A stretch of 64,000 bases of DNA from contig NZ_AP023179.1 in NCBI RefSeq assembly GCF_013426915.1, positions 3,224,001 to 3,288,000 on the forward strand, written 5' to 3'. Of the stretch, positions 39,036-49,125 are shown piece after piece. Each line of letters opens with the position of its first letter. Position 1 is the stretch's first letter. Position numbers and translations under genes: made by a program. The stretch comes from Paraburkholderia sp. PGU19. GTDB taxonomy: Bacteria; Pseudomonadota; Gammaproteobacteria; Burkholderiales; Burkholderiaceae. The notes below the pieces were generated by a model. It ran no database searches and was not told the origin of the DNA. It saw nothing but the letters and a program-made list of their open reading frames with translations.

Positions 39036-39992
39036 CTACTTCGAGGCTTGCGTGAGTTCCGTGCTCACGACGTCCCACAGCGCGCGCACGAGTCGCTGGC
39101 GTGCGTCGTCGGTTTTCACGGCAAGCTTGTCGCGGTAGAGGCGGATCTCCATCGTCAGCGTGAGCTGACCTTGCGCGACGCCGCGCGACGCGCGGTCGAG
39201 CCGGATCAAACGGCCATCCGCGACGGCGTCTTCGACGGCGCTGTGCGGCAGGAACGCGACGCCGTGTCCGGCGAGCGCCATCGCCTTCAGTCCTTCCGCC
39301 ATGTCCGTTTCATACACGCGATCGAGATAGAGACGCCCGGGCGCCGTCGCGAAGATCACTTCCGTCATACGCCCCAGATAGGCATTTGGCGTGTACGAGA
39401 GGTAAGGCGTCGGCGCGTCGGACGTACCGGGCAACGTGTAGCGCGGGCGGCCACCCTTGCCCGGCGCGGAGAACGGGCTGATCGCTTCGATGCCGAGCGT
39501 GAGCATGTCGTAGCGCGCGGGATCCAGCGCGACGGGGTGGCTCGGATGGTGATAGCCCATCACCAGATCGCAGCCGCCTTCGACCAGCGACAGCACCGCG
39601 TCGTGCACGTTCAGCGCGCGCAGCCGCGTGTGGATGGGGCCGAGTTGCGCCTCGATGCGCTGCAGCCAGCGCGGGAAATATGTGAGTGACAGTGTATGCG
39701 GCACCGCGAATTCGATCGTCGCGGCGGGCGTCGCCGTATGGCCGCGCAACAGCGTGCGCGCCTCGTGGAATTGCGACAGCATCGCGAGCGCCTGCTCGTA
39801 GAACACCTGGCCCGCTGCCGTGAGGCGCGTCGGGTAAACTGAACGGTCGATCAGTTCCGTGCCGAGCCATGCCTCGAGCGCCTGGATGCGCCGCGAAAAA
39901 GCGGGCTGAGTCACGTGCCGCAATTCCGCCGAGCGGCTGAAACTGCGCGTTTCCGCCAGCGACACGAAGTCTTCGAGCCATTTCAGTTCCAT
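39036..39992 (-). CDS. LysR family regulator, HypT/YjiE-like
   Basis: A 318-residue LysR regulator. The winged helix is at residues 1-62 (KWLEDFVSLAETRSFSRSAE, then VTQPAFSRRIQALE). The effector domain has TIEFAVPHTLSLTYFPRWL and YLSYTPNAYLGRM, which parallel segments of E. coli HypT (YjiE), the hypochlorite-responsive regulator that has no typical small-molecule effector. The assignment is from remembered similarity and needs checking. It is divergent from purB across a 147-bp gap, a common LysR arrangement, though purB is not an obvious target. Confidence 0.75.
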   Translation of the reverse strand: MELKWLEDFVSLAETRSFSRSAELRHVTQPAFSRRIQALEAWLGTELIDRSVYPTRLTAAGQVFYEQALAMLSQFHEARTLLRGHTATPAATIEFAVPHTLSLTYFPRWLQRIEAQLGPIHTRLRALNVHDAVLSLVEGGCDLVMGYHHPSHPVALDPARYDMLTLGIEAISPFSAPGKGGRPRYTLPGTSDAPTPYLSYTPNAYLGRMTEVIFATAPGRLYLDRVYETDMAEGLKAMALAGHGVAFLPHSAVEDAVADGRLIRLDRASRGVAQGQLTLTMEIRLYRDKLAVKTDDARQRLVRALWDVVSTELTQASK

Positions 39993-40061
39993 ACGGACCA
40001 GCGCTCCAGCAGTAACGGAAAGCCTGCATTCTAGCGGCGCTGGGCCGTGCGCCGGGGCTGA

Positions 40062-41528
<1,467 letters not shown>

Positions 41529-41600
41529 TCGTTTATTTGCCTGCGGCGGCGTTCGGTTTTGCTGCTCGCAGGCTTTTCGATGTGGTCTGATTTGCGCTCA

Positions 41601-41691
41601 CGCTGGCATCCGCGATTTGCCTTCGTGCTTCAAGCGTCGCCCCGCACAGGGGCGACGCTTGAAGCACGCTAACGAATCGCGGATGCCAGCG
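41601..41691. repeat. Minimal convergent-gap palindrome (copy 3)
   Basis: CGCTGGCATCCGCGAT (41601-41616) is inverted at 41676-41691. Inside, a 19-bp perfect stem starting GTGCTTCAAGCGTCGCC (41625-41643; inverse 41649-41667) has the loop GCACA. It is the outer part of the full-length element collapsed onto itself, lying between converging purB and gntK. Confidence 0.85.
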
Positions 41692-41763
41692 AAAGCGCAA
41701 GAACAACCAAACCTGCGGCGCCACAAAGCCAAACCGCAGATCCCAGCACAACACCAAAACCAC

Positions 41764-41813
41764 AAAAAAAAAAAAACGGCCCGCGCAGCAAGAACAACCA
41801 CTGCCAGCGGGCC
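41764..41813 (-). terminator. Terminator of gntK
   Basis: On the minus strand, GGCCCGC (41813-41807) pairs with GCGGGCC (41784-41778), followed by one G and a run of 13 T. Confidence 0.85.
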
Positions 41814-41835
41814 ATCAATCAACCACAACAAAACC

Positions 41836-42330
41836 CTACCTCGCGCGAATCCTACTGAGCGTCTCCTCGACAATCTCCTCAGGCGTCAACTCGATACTCA
41901 CAGTAATCGCCTCATCATCCCCAGGCTCTTCCAGCGTATCGAGCTGGCTCTGCAGCAACGAAGGATCAAAGAAGTGCCCCGTACGCGTCTGCAGACGCTC
42001 CTGCAGCACTTCCCGCGAACCCTTGAGATAGACGAAGCAAACATCCTTATCGCCCGCGCGCAAGATGTCGCGATAAGAACGCTTCAGCGACGAACAAGTA
42101 AACACCGCATCTTCATGCGCCGCCTGCTTCTCCTCGATCGCAGCGCGAATCGTCCTGAGCCACGGCCAGCGGTCATCATCCGTCAGCGGAATGCCGTTGT
42201 GCATCTTCTCCTTGTTGGCCGCGCTATGAAACGCATCGCCATCCGTGAAGCTGCACTTCAGCCGCTCCGCCAGCATCTCGCCAATGCGGGTCTTGCCCGC
42301 GCCCGACACGCCCATCGCGATCAAAATCAT
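41836..42330 (-). CDS. gntK: Gluconokinase
   Basis: A 164-residue kinase making 6-phosphogluconate from gluconate and ATP. The P-loop GVSGAGKT is at residues 7-14; DGDAFHSAANKEKMHNGIPL and RGHFF-type TRTGHFFDPSLLQSQ are typical of GntK. It follows gntP by 10 bases, so the two are co-transcribed. It feeds the edd-eda pathway encoded next to it. Confidence 0.96.
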   Translation of the reverse strand: MILIAMGVSGAGKTRIGEMLAERLKCSFTDGDAFHSAANKEKMHNGIPLTDDDRWPWLRTIRAAIEEKQAAHEDAVFTCSSLKRSYRDILRAGDKDVCFVYLKGSREVLQERLQTRTGHFFDPSLLQSQLDTLEEPGDDEAITVSIELTPEEIVEETLSRIRAR

Positions 42331-42340
42331 CTGAAACTCC

Positions 42341-43702
42341 TTACAGGACCGCCGCCAATGCGAAGGTCAAACCCAAGCCCATCAGCGAAATGATGGTTTC
42401 GCAGAGCGACCACGTCTTGAACGTCTGCCCCACCGTCATTCCGAAATACTCCTTGATCAGCCAGAAACCGCCGTCGTTGACGTGCGAGAAAATCAGCGAG
42501 CCCGAGCCCGTCGCGAGCACCAGCAGTTCCGGCTTCACCTGCACACCGCTCGCCTGCGCGATCGGCGCGACGATGCCGCAGGCCGTCGTCATTGCAACCG
42601 TGGCCGAGCCCGTCGCGAGACGGATCAGCGCGGCAACGAACCAGCCAAGCAATAGCGGCGACAGATGCGCGGACGTCGCCGTCTCGACGATCTGCTTCGA
42701 GATGCCGCTATCCATCAGCACGCGACCAAAACCACCGCCCGCGCCAACGATCAGCGTAATGCCCGCGATCGGCGCGAGACATTCGCCGCAGAACTTCTGG
42801 ATCTGCTCACGGTTAAAGCCGCGGCTCGCGCCGAACGTCCAGAAGCTGACGAGCACAGCAATCAGCAGCGCAACGTCAGACGTGCCGATGAATTTCAGCA
42901 GATCGTTCGGCGTCGTTTTCGGCGCAAACACGAGGTCAGCCCAACTGCCGATCAGCATCAGAATCACAGGGAGCAGAATCGTGAAGAGCGTGACACCAAA
43001 GCCCGGCAGCTCGCGCGAGCCCGCCTGATGTTCGGTGTCGACGAACTGCGCGGCGAGCGGATTGTTTTCCGCGAGTTTGATATGACGATGGATCAGCAGC
43101 GCGAACAGCGGACCGGCGACAATCGCCGTCGGCACGCCGACGAGCAGGCCGTATGCGATCGTGCGGCCGATGTCCGCGTGATACGCCTGCACCGCGAGCA
43201 GCGCCGCCGGGTGCGGCGGAATCAGGCCGTGCACGACGGACAGACCCGCGACCATCGGCAGGCCGATCAGCAGCAGCGATTTGCCCGTGCGCTTCGCGAC
43301 GTTGAACGCGATAGGAATCAGCAGCACGAAGCCAACTTCGAAGAACACCGGCAAGCCGACAATGATCGCGACGAACATCATCGCCCAGTGAATGTTCTTT
43401 TCACCGAACCAGTTGATCAGCGTGGTGGCGATGCGCTCGGCGCCGCCCGATTCGGCCATCATCTTGCCGAGCATCGTGCCGAGGCCGACGACGATCGCGA
43501 TGTGACCCAGCGTATTGCCATTACCCGTTTCGAACGACTTCACGATCGTGCCCGCCGGCATGCCGACGGCCAGACCCAGCAGCAACGACACGATAATGAG
43601 GACGAGGAACGGATAGACCTTGAAGCGCGTGATCATCAGGATCAGCACCGCAATGGCAATCACGGCGTAGATCAGCAGCATGCTGCCGTGGACAGCTTCC
43701 AT
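42341..43702 (-). CDS. gntP: GntP family gluconate permease
   Basis: A 453-residue inner-membrane transporter with 12 or more hydrophobic segments, of the gluconate:H+ symporter family (GntP/GntT/GntU/DsdX). GLGTMLGKMMAESGGAERIA and VPGLIPPHPA-type HGLIPPHPAALLAVQ are family hallmarks. ATG 43702 after AGGAGG-like AGGAG fits; the frame is open another 162 bases. The neighbouring gluconokinase makes gluconate the most likely substrate. It starts its own transcript, since a strong terminator separates it from eda. Confidence 0.93.
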   Translation of the reverse strand: MEAVHGSMLLIYAVIAIAVLILMITRFKVYPFLVLIIVSLLLGLAVGMPAGTIVKSFETGNGNTLGHIAIVVGLGTMLGKMMAESGGAERIATTLINWFGEKNIHWAMMFVAIIVGLPVFFEVGFVLLIPIAFNVAKRTGKSLLLIGLPMVAGLSVVHGLIPPHPAALLAVQAYHADIGRTIAYGLLVGVPTAIVAGPLFALLIHRHIKLAENNPLAAQFVDTEHQAGSRELPGFGVTLFTILLPVILMLIGSWADLVFAPKTTPNDLLKFIGTSDVALLIAVLVSFWTFGASRGFNREQIQKFCGECLAPIAGITLIVGAGGGFGRVLMDSGISKQIVETATSAHLSPLLLGWFVAALIRLATGSATVAMTTACGIVAPIAQASGVQVKPELLVLATGSGSLIFSHVNDGGFWLIKEYFGMTVGQTFKTWSLCETIISLMGLGLTFALAAVL

Positions 43703-43862
43703 GAAGCTCCTCCTTTGCTTTGTTGGTTTGAATTGCAAAGTGCTACGGCACCTCGCCCGCTTCCGGATGCTGAAAGTGCCTTCTGAGCGAGCACTTTCGC
43801 GGACGCTGAATTTTACTGTTTGTTGACGTCGGTGGCGCGTGGAATAAACCCGCGCAAAAATC

Positions 43863-43908
43863 AAAAAAACCTCGCCGCTGCAGCCCGTCAGGGGCTGAAG
43901 CGGCGAGG
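43863..43908 (-). terminator. Terminator of edd-eda
   Basis: On the minus strand, CCTCGCCGCT pairs with AGCGGCGAGG (43899-43908 with 43870-43879), with an inner CAGCCCC-like extension and a seven-T tail. Confidence 0.9.
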
Positions 43909-43957
43909 CTCGTTACAGCAGCCGGTTACGCGCTCGTTCAAAGCACGATGCCGCGCA

Positions 43958-44599
43958 TCAGTGTGCAGGCGCTGCCAGTTCGCTCGCAGCGCGCGCGAGA
44001 CGCGTGACTTCGTCCCAGTTCTGCGCAGCGAGCGCCGCCTTCGGCGTCAGCCACGAACCGCCCACGCACACCACGTTCGGCAGCGCGAGGAAGTTCGGCG
44101 CGGTTTCCGCCGTGATGCCGCCCGTCGGGCAGAACTTCAGCGTCGGGAACGGGCCGTGGAAGGCTTGCAGCATCGGCACGCCGCCCGCCTGTTGCGCCGG
44201 AAAGAACTTGACGATCTCATAGCCCAGTTCCAGTGCAACGATGATGTCGCTCGGCGTCATTACGCCGGGCAAAAGCGGCAAACCGGCGTCCTGCGCGGCC
44301 TTATGCATATCTTTCGTGAGACCCGGCGACACACCGAACTGCGCGCCCGCCTTTTTTGCCTGCTCGCAATGTTCGGGCCTCGTGATCGTGCCGACGCCAA
44401 CGACGATGTCTTCGGCAAGCTGGCTCGCGCGCTCGATCGCCCCGATGCCAGCAGGCGTACGCAGCGTGATTTCCAGCACTTTCACGCCGCCTGCGTGCAG
44501 TGCGCGCGAGACGTGTTCGCCCTGTTCGACGGTATCGAATGCGAGGACCGGGATCACCGGACCGAGGCGCACGATTTCGCTGACTGTTTTCGACGTCAT
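43958..44599 (-). CDS. eda: KDPG/KHG aldolase
   Basis: A 213-residue class I aldolase that cleaves 2-keto-3-deoxy-6-phosphogluconate to pyruvate and glyceraldehyde-3-phosphate. The Schiff-base lysine is K131 (YEIVKFFPAQQAGG), with E43 and R47 in VLEITLRTPAG. The phosphate-binding CPTGGITAETAPNF lies toward the C terminus. It follows edd by 19 bases and is in the same transcript. Confidence 0.96.
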   Translation of the reverse strand: MTSKTVSEIVRLGPVIPVLAFDTVEQGEHVSRALHAGGVKVLEITLRTPAGIGAIERASQLAEDIVVGVGTITRPEHCEQAKKAGAQFGVSPGLTKDMHKAAQDAGLPLLPGVMTPSDIIVALELGYEIVKFFPAQQAGGVPMLQAFHGPFPTLKFCPTGGITAETAPNFLALPNVVCVGGSWLTPKAALAAQNWDEVTRLARAASELAAPAH

Positions 44600-44618
44600 C
44601 TTCAGACTCCTTTTCGCT

Positions 44619-46529
44619 TTATTTCTGCATTGCGTGGCTGGCTTCGCTCGCCACGGCGTTTGCCGTTCCAGTTGCGTGATGCGTTGCGTGCGACGCTTCG
44701 CCGACGAGCGGCCCGAACACCGACGCGCCGAGTTCCGCCGGCGCCGCCGCCGCACGGAATACGCCGAACAGCTCGCGGCCGAAACCCACTTCGTTTTCCG
44801 CCTGATGCTGCGACACGGCAATCGGACGCGCAGCCCATTCGGCGTCGTCGATGTCGATATCGAGCACGCCCGCTTCGGCGTCGATCACGAGCATGTCACC
44901 CGTTCGCACCTTGCCGAGCGGCCCTTGCAGCAGCGCTTCCGGTGACACGTGAATCACGGCGGGCACCTTGCCCGATGCACCGGACATGCGGCCGTCCGTG
45001 ACGAGCGCGACATGGAAACCCTGATCCTGCAACACGCCGAGCAGCGGCGTCAAACGATGCAACTCAGGCATGCCGTTTGCGCGCGCGCCCTGGAAGCGCA
45101 CGACAGCGATGAAGTCGCGCTTCAGCTCGCCGTTGTCGAAGGCTTCCTGCACGGCTTCCTGCGAATCGAACACGATGGCAGGTGCCTTCACCGTCCGATG
45201 CGCCTTGGCAACTGCCGAAATCTTGATCACACCGCGGCCGAGCTTGCCTTGCATCAGACGCAAGCCGCCGTCCGGCTGGAACGGATCGTTGATGGCGCGC
45301 AGCACAGCCGTATCGTGGCTGTCGGCTGCGGCCGGCACCCACGTCAACTTGCCGTCGAGCAGTTTCGGCTCTTCGGCATAGTGCGAAAGACCCTTGCCGA
45401 CGACCGTATTCACATCGTCGTGCAGCAAGCCGCCTTCGAGCAGATTGCGGATCAGATACGCCATGCCGCCCGCCGCGTGGAAGTGGTTCACGTCGGCCTT
45501 CCCGTTTGGATAGACCTTCGCGAGCAGCGGCACCGTAGCCGACAGCGTGTCGAAGTCGTCCCAGTCGATGATGATGCCCGCCGCGCGCGCAATCGCGACA
45601 AGGTGCAGCGTGTGATTGGTCGAGCCGCCCGTCGCCAGCAGACCAACGATCCCGTTGATGATCGCCTTCTCGTCGATCACGTGGCCGATCGGCATGTAGT
45701 GGCCGCGGTCCACCGTCAGGTCGAGCACGCGGCGCGCGGCCTGCGCGGTCAGCGCGTCGCGCAGCGGCGTATGCGGATGGACGAACGCCGAGCCTGGCAG
45801 ATGGAGGCCCATGATTTCCATCAGCATCTGATTGCTGTTGGCCGTGCCGTAGAACGTGCAGGTGCCGTGGCTGTGATACGCGGCGGCCTCGGATTCGAGC
45901 AGCTCGTTGCGGCCGCATTGGCCCGTCGCGAATTCCTGGCGCACCTTTGCCTTGTCGTCGTTCGACAGGCCGCTCGTCATCGGGCCGGCGGGCACGAAGA
46001 TGGTCGGCAGATGGCCGAACTGCAGCGCGCCGATCAACAGGCCCGGCACGATCTTGTCGCACACGCCGAGGCACAGCGCCGCGTCGAACATGTTGTGCGT
46101 GAGCGCGACAGCCGTGCTCATCGCGATCACTTCGCGCGAGAACAGCGACAGTTCCATGCCCGCGTTGCCCTGCGTGATGCCGTCGCACATCGCCGGGACG
46201 CCGCCCGCGAACTGCGCGACGCCGCCGTTTTCACGCGCGGCGGCCTTGATGATGTCCGGGAAATCCTTGTACGGCGCGTGCGCCGAGAGCATCTCGTTGT
46301 ACGACGAGACGATGCCGATGTTCGGCTGGCGGATCTGCTTGATCACGAGCTTGTCGTTGCCCTCCATGCCGGCAAAGCCGTGCGCGAGGTTCGCGCAGGA
46401 CAGCGCGCCGCGCGCCGGAAACTTGCCCTGCGCCTGGTCGATGCGTGACAGATACGCGTGGCGCGTCGGCTTGCTGCGCTCGATCACGCGCTTCGTGACT
46501 TTCATCAGTTGCGAATGCGGGGAAACCAT
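44619..46529 (-). CDS. edd: 6-Phosphogluconate dehydratase
   Basis: A 636-residue IlvD/Edd-family dehydratase that makes KDPG. The [4Fe-4S] cysteines fit [28 protein letters not shown] and [32 protein letters not shown] and [15 protein letters not shown] are conserved family segments. The last 35 residues are an unusual His/Ala-rich tail ([20 protein letters not shown]). ATG 46529 gives [19 protein letters not shown]; the promoter with a HexR-type operator is about 90 bases upstream. Confidence 0.96.
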   Translation of the reverse strand: MVSPHSQLMKVTKRVIERSKPTRHAYLSRIDQAQGKFPARGALSCANLAHGFAGMEGNDKLVIKQIRQPNIGIVSSYNEMLSAHAPYKDFPDIIKAAARENGGVAQFAGGVPAMCDGITQGNAGMELSLFSREVIAMSTAVALTHNMFDAALCLGVCDKIVPGLLIGALQFGHLPTIFVPAGPMTSGLSNDDKAKVRQEFATGQCGRNELLESEAAAYHSHGTCTFYGTANSNQMLMEIMGLHLPGSAFVHPHTPLRDALTAQAARRVLDLTVDRGHYMPIGHVIDEKAIINGIVGLLATGGSTNHTLHLVAIARAAGIIIDWDDFDTLSATVPLLAKVYPNGKADVNHFHAAGGMAYLIRNLLEGGLLHDDVNTVVGKGLSHYAEEPKLLDGKLTWVPAAADSHDTAVLRAINDPFQPDGGLRLMQGKLGRGVIKISAVAKAHRTVKAPAIVFDSQEAVQEAFDNGELKRDFIAVVRFQGARANGMPELHRLTPLLGVLQDQGFHVALVTDGRMSGASGKVPAVIHVSPEALLQGPLGKVRTGDMLVIDAEAGVLDIDIDDAEWAARPIAVSQHQAENEVGFGRELFGVFRAAAAPAELGASVFGPLVGEASHATHHATGTANAVASEASHAMQK

Positions 46530-46623
46530 CGATGCTCCTTCGTCGCTGGCCTGCGCGCCTTGACATGAGCGCTCTACGCCAGATTGGTATCGCGGGAAAC
46601 GGCATGAAGAGCCGGCAATCGGG

Positions 46624-46652
46624 ATATTAGTAGAAAAACTACAAGCACACAA
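46624..46652 (-). promoter_or_regulatory. edd promoter with HexR-type operator in the spacer
   Basis: On the minus strand, TTGTGT (46652-46647), a 17-base spacer and TAATAT (46629-46624). The spacer holds the inverted repeat GTAG-N5-CTAC (46642-46630), giving TGTAGTTTTTCTACT when read toward edd, the same sequence as the site before hexR but for one base. Confidence 0.7.
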
Positions 46653-46762
46653 TGTGGCAGTTGCTGAATCGGCGGCGCTGCCGAATTCGCCTGAAACCTT
46701 GATGCACTGCCGTCTCCCGCGTTTTACCGCGGTTCATCAGGGTAATCACCTACGGCACATAT

Positions 46763-46798
46763 GTAGTTTTTGTACTTGATTCATCTATCAGCTATAGT
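46763..46798 (+). promoter_or_regulatory. hexR promoter overlapping a HexR-type operator
   Basis: The site TGTAGTTTTTGTACT (46762-46776) includes the -35 TTGTAC (46770-46775); a 17-base spacer and TATAGT (46793-46798) follow. Autorepression by steric block is the likely outcome. Confidence 0.65.
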
Positions 46799-46831
46799 CC
46801 ACGCATTCTTCAGCATAGTGCGAGATTCCCG

Positions 46832-47677
46832 ATGATGCTGTCCCAGGTGGAAGCGATGCGCGACCAGATGCGCCCATCCGAACGCAAGCTTGCCGACTAC
46901 GTGATCGAGGCGCCGCGCGAAGTGCTCGACCTGTCGATGACGGAGGTCGCCGCGCGGGCCGGCGTCAGCCAGCCGACCATCGCGCGCTTCTGTCACGCGC
47001 TCGGCTTCTCCGGCTTTCGCGAGTTCAAGATCCGCCTTGCGCAAGGGATAGCAACGGAAGTGCCCGCCGTGTATCGCGACGTGCGTCCCGACGAGCCGAC
47101 GCCCGGCGTCGCCGCGAAGGTGCTGGACCGGACCATCGGCGCACTGATCCAGGTGCGCAACAATCTGTCGACCGACAGCGTGGCGGCCGCGATCCAGCTG
47201 CTGGCGCAAGCGAAGCGCATCGAGTTCTATGGCGCGGGCGGCTCGGGGATTGCCGCGCTCGACATGCAGCACAAGTTCTTCCGGCTCGGCATGCCGAGCG
47301 TCGCTTATTCCGATCCGCATACGTTTCTGATGTCGGCGGGACTGCTGGGCGAAGGCGATGTCGTCGTCGCAATTTCGAATACGGGCCGCACGCGCGACAT
47401 CATCGACGCGGCGAAATCCGCGCTCGCGGCGGGCGCGAAGGTGATTGCCGTGACGCATGGGAATTCGCCACTTGCGCGGATTGCGTCGATCGGACTGTTC
47501 GCCAACGTCGACGAAGACACCGACATCTTCTCGCCGATGACGTCTCGCACGTCGCATCTTGCGATCGGCGACATTCTGGCCGTCGGCGTCGCGTTGCAGC
47601 GCGGACCGGAGCTGGCGGAAAAGCTGGCCGGCGCGAAGGATCTGATTGCGAGACGCCGGATCGGGCCGCAGGAATAG
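46832..47677 (+). CDS. hexR: HexR, RpiR family transcriptional regulator
   Basis: A 281-residue RpiR regulator. The N-terminal helix-turn-helix spans about 1-75 (SMTEVAARAGVSQPTIARFCHA; GFREFKIRLAQ) and the SIS sugar-binding domain about 115-270 (RIEFYGAGGSGIAALDMQHK; VVAISNTGRTRDIIDAAKSA). HexR proteins repress Entner-Doudoroff and glycolytic genes until KDPG binds the SIS domain. It is divergent from edd, with operator-like sites at both promoters. An ATG one codon downstream is an alternative start. Confidence 0.93.
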   Translation: MMLSQVEAMRDQMRPSERKLADYVIEAPREVLDLSMTEVAARAGVSQPTIARFCHALGFSGFREFKIRLAQGIATEVPAVYRDVRPDEPTPGVAAKVLDRTIGALIQVRNNLSTDSVAAAIQLLAQAKRIEFYGAGGSGIAALDMQHKFFRLGMPSVAYSDPHTFLMSAGLLGEGDVVVAISNTGRTRDIIDAAKSALAAGAKVIAVTHGNSPLARIASIGLFANVDEDTDIFSPMTSRTSHLAIGDILAVGVALQRGPELAEKLAGAKDLIARRRIGPQE

Positions 47678-47744
47678 GTCTGGTGCGTGCGTCGAAGCAC
47701 GCCACGCCGCAGGATGACGGGCCGCATGAGTGATGTGGCGGCAC

Positions 47745-48016
47745 GCACCGCAATGCACGGCAGCCCCGCCGTCCTTGGGTATGACACAAGAGGAGTTATT
47801 GATGCCGACATTCGTTCCGTTCTGACACACCTCCACCCCTGCACTTCCGGGGACAGTGGCGGCCTCAGCCGAGAACGAACTGGCAACCATCACCGCGCCG
47901 AGCGCCACCGCAGCCGTAACAGAGTTAGCGGACTTCCCGCGCCCCTTCGCATTTTCCTGCGCCGCCACCCACGTTCCAGTCGATTCGTTCCGGACTGGTC
48001 GATAAGTCTTATTCAT
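47745..48016 (-). pseudogene. 5' remnant of a type V (trimeric) autotransporter gene
   Basis: Translation from ATG 48016 gives MNKTYRPVRNESTGTWVAAQ with AKGRGKS, an extended signal peptide region (ESPR), then VTAAVALGAVMVASSFSAEA, a signal peptide, and about 35 passenger-like residues (VCQNGTNVGINNSSC). ESPR occurs on large two-partner or YadA-like adhesins, whose passenger, stalk and beta barrel are all missing here. The frame stays open into the antisense of hexR but no longer resembles an adhesin, so the left boundary is approximate. It is the start of a deleted adhesin gene. Confidence 0.75.
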
Positions 48017-48604
48017 CTGCAATCCTAAAAATATTGAAATGTCGCCAGCACAGGAAACGCTGCTCCAGCACGGCAATGAGATACCGCTCGCATCCATCGG
48101 TGAATGCGACGCTTACGCGAAAATTAAGTGTGAAGACCGGCTGCGAAGAACCCTGACTACTGATCCGGCCAAGCCGCCGCCGGAGCCGGTTTTTGAGATT
48201 GGCCGCCTAAGAACTGCTAGGACGCTGCCTGTTCTACCTACCGTGTATGCACTTTATTGCGATACAACATGCGTCTGAATCGGACGACTCCTAAAGCATG
48301 CTGATAACGCGTGCGTAGGCGGAATCGTTTGGCTTTTTTGTCAGCGAAATTTAAGAAAGAAGGTGAGCGTGCGCAGTCCGAGCTAAGACGCACGCCGCGC
48401 GACACGATGGATTTCGTGATCAAGTGCGCTGGGCACCAGAGACAACGCGAGAAGACGAGGGCCACTTCGGCGGTATTACGATGGTCGCCGCAATGACTTG
48501 CGGGAATGGGGACACGAGTCTCGCTGCTTGACGCAAACCCGCGCAGCCCGAATGGCGACGAGTATCGTTAGCGCGTTGGGCTTGAACGATTGCAGGAAAG
48601 CAAA
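48017..48604. other. Non-coding stretch between the adhesin remnant and hemJ
   Basis: About 590 bases with no recognised gene. Several short open frames exist on both strands, none with a family-like sequence or ribosome-binding site. Base composition is lower in GC around 48240-48370. With the adhesin remnant, it looks like a scar of a deletion or rearrangement. Confidence 0.5.
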
Positions 48605-48638
48605 AAGCCCGGTTTGCTGTTAGCAGCAAACCGGGCTT
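48605..48638 (-). terminator. Terminator after hemJ
   Basis: AAGCCCGGTTTGCTG, loop TTAG, CAGCAAACCGGGCTT, with a T-rich tail on the minus strand. It ends the long bamE-to-hemJ gene run. Confidence 0.85.
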
Positions 48639-48672
48639 CTGAACGAATTTCCCGAACCTACTAGATCGAAAA

Positions 48673-49095
48673 CTAAAACGGCTTGATGACTACCAGCGCG
48701 ACAGCCGCCAGCATCCCCAGCACAGGCAGTTCGTTGAACATCCGATACCACTTATGCGAACGCTGGTTCTCCCCGCGCTCGAACGTACGCAGCAACACGC
48801 CGCAATACGCGTGATAAACGATCAGCAACACCACCACGCCGACCTTCGCGTGAATCCAGCCCTGCCCGCTGCCGATACCGACCGCAAGCCACAGCCACAA
48901 CCCGCACGCCAGCGCCGGCACCGCGATGAACGTCATGAAGCGAAACAGCTTTCGCGCCATGATCAAGAGGCGTTTCACCGCGTTCGGATCGGTCTCCATC
49001 GCGAGATTCACGTAGATCCGCGGCAGGTAGAAAAGCCCCGCGAACCATGAGGCCACCAGAACGATGTGAAACGTCTTGATCCACAACATCGGCAT
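48673..49095 (-). CDS. hemJ: HemJ/CopD family membrane protein (protoporphyrinogen oxidase-like)
   Basis: A 140-residue inner-membrane protein with four hydrophobic helices. MLWIKTFHIVLVASWFAGLF includes the conserved His near the N terminus, and RIYVNLAMETDP and IYHAYCGVLLRTFE are typical of the UPF0093/HemJ family, which oxidises protoporphyrinogen IX in many Gram-negative bacteria. The family is also close to CopD-like proteins, so the activity is inferred. It lies 30 bases after proA, last in the gene run. Confidence 0.8.
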   Translation of the reverse strand: MPMLWIKTFHIVLVASWFAGLFYLPRIYVNLAMETDPNAVKRLLIMARKLFRFMTFIAVPALACGLWLWLAVGIGSGQGWIHAKVGVVVLLIVYHAYCGVLLRTFERGENQRSHKWYRMFNELPVLGMLAAVALVVIKPF

Positions 49096-49125
49096 TAATC
49101 CTTCTTTTTGTTTCGATGTTCGAAA

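Noticed and set aside
46781..48016. A complete 411-residue autotransporter-like protein on the minus strand
   Set aside because: Only the first 80-90 residues resemble an adhesin; the rest is antisense to hexR with no passenger repeats, stalk or barrel.
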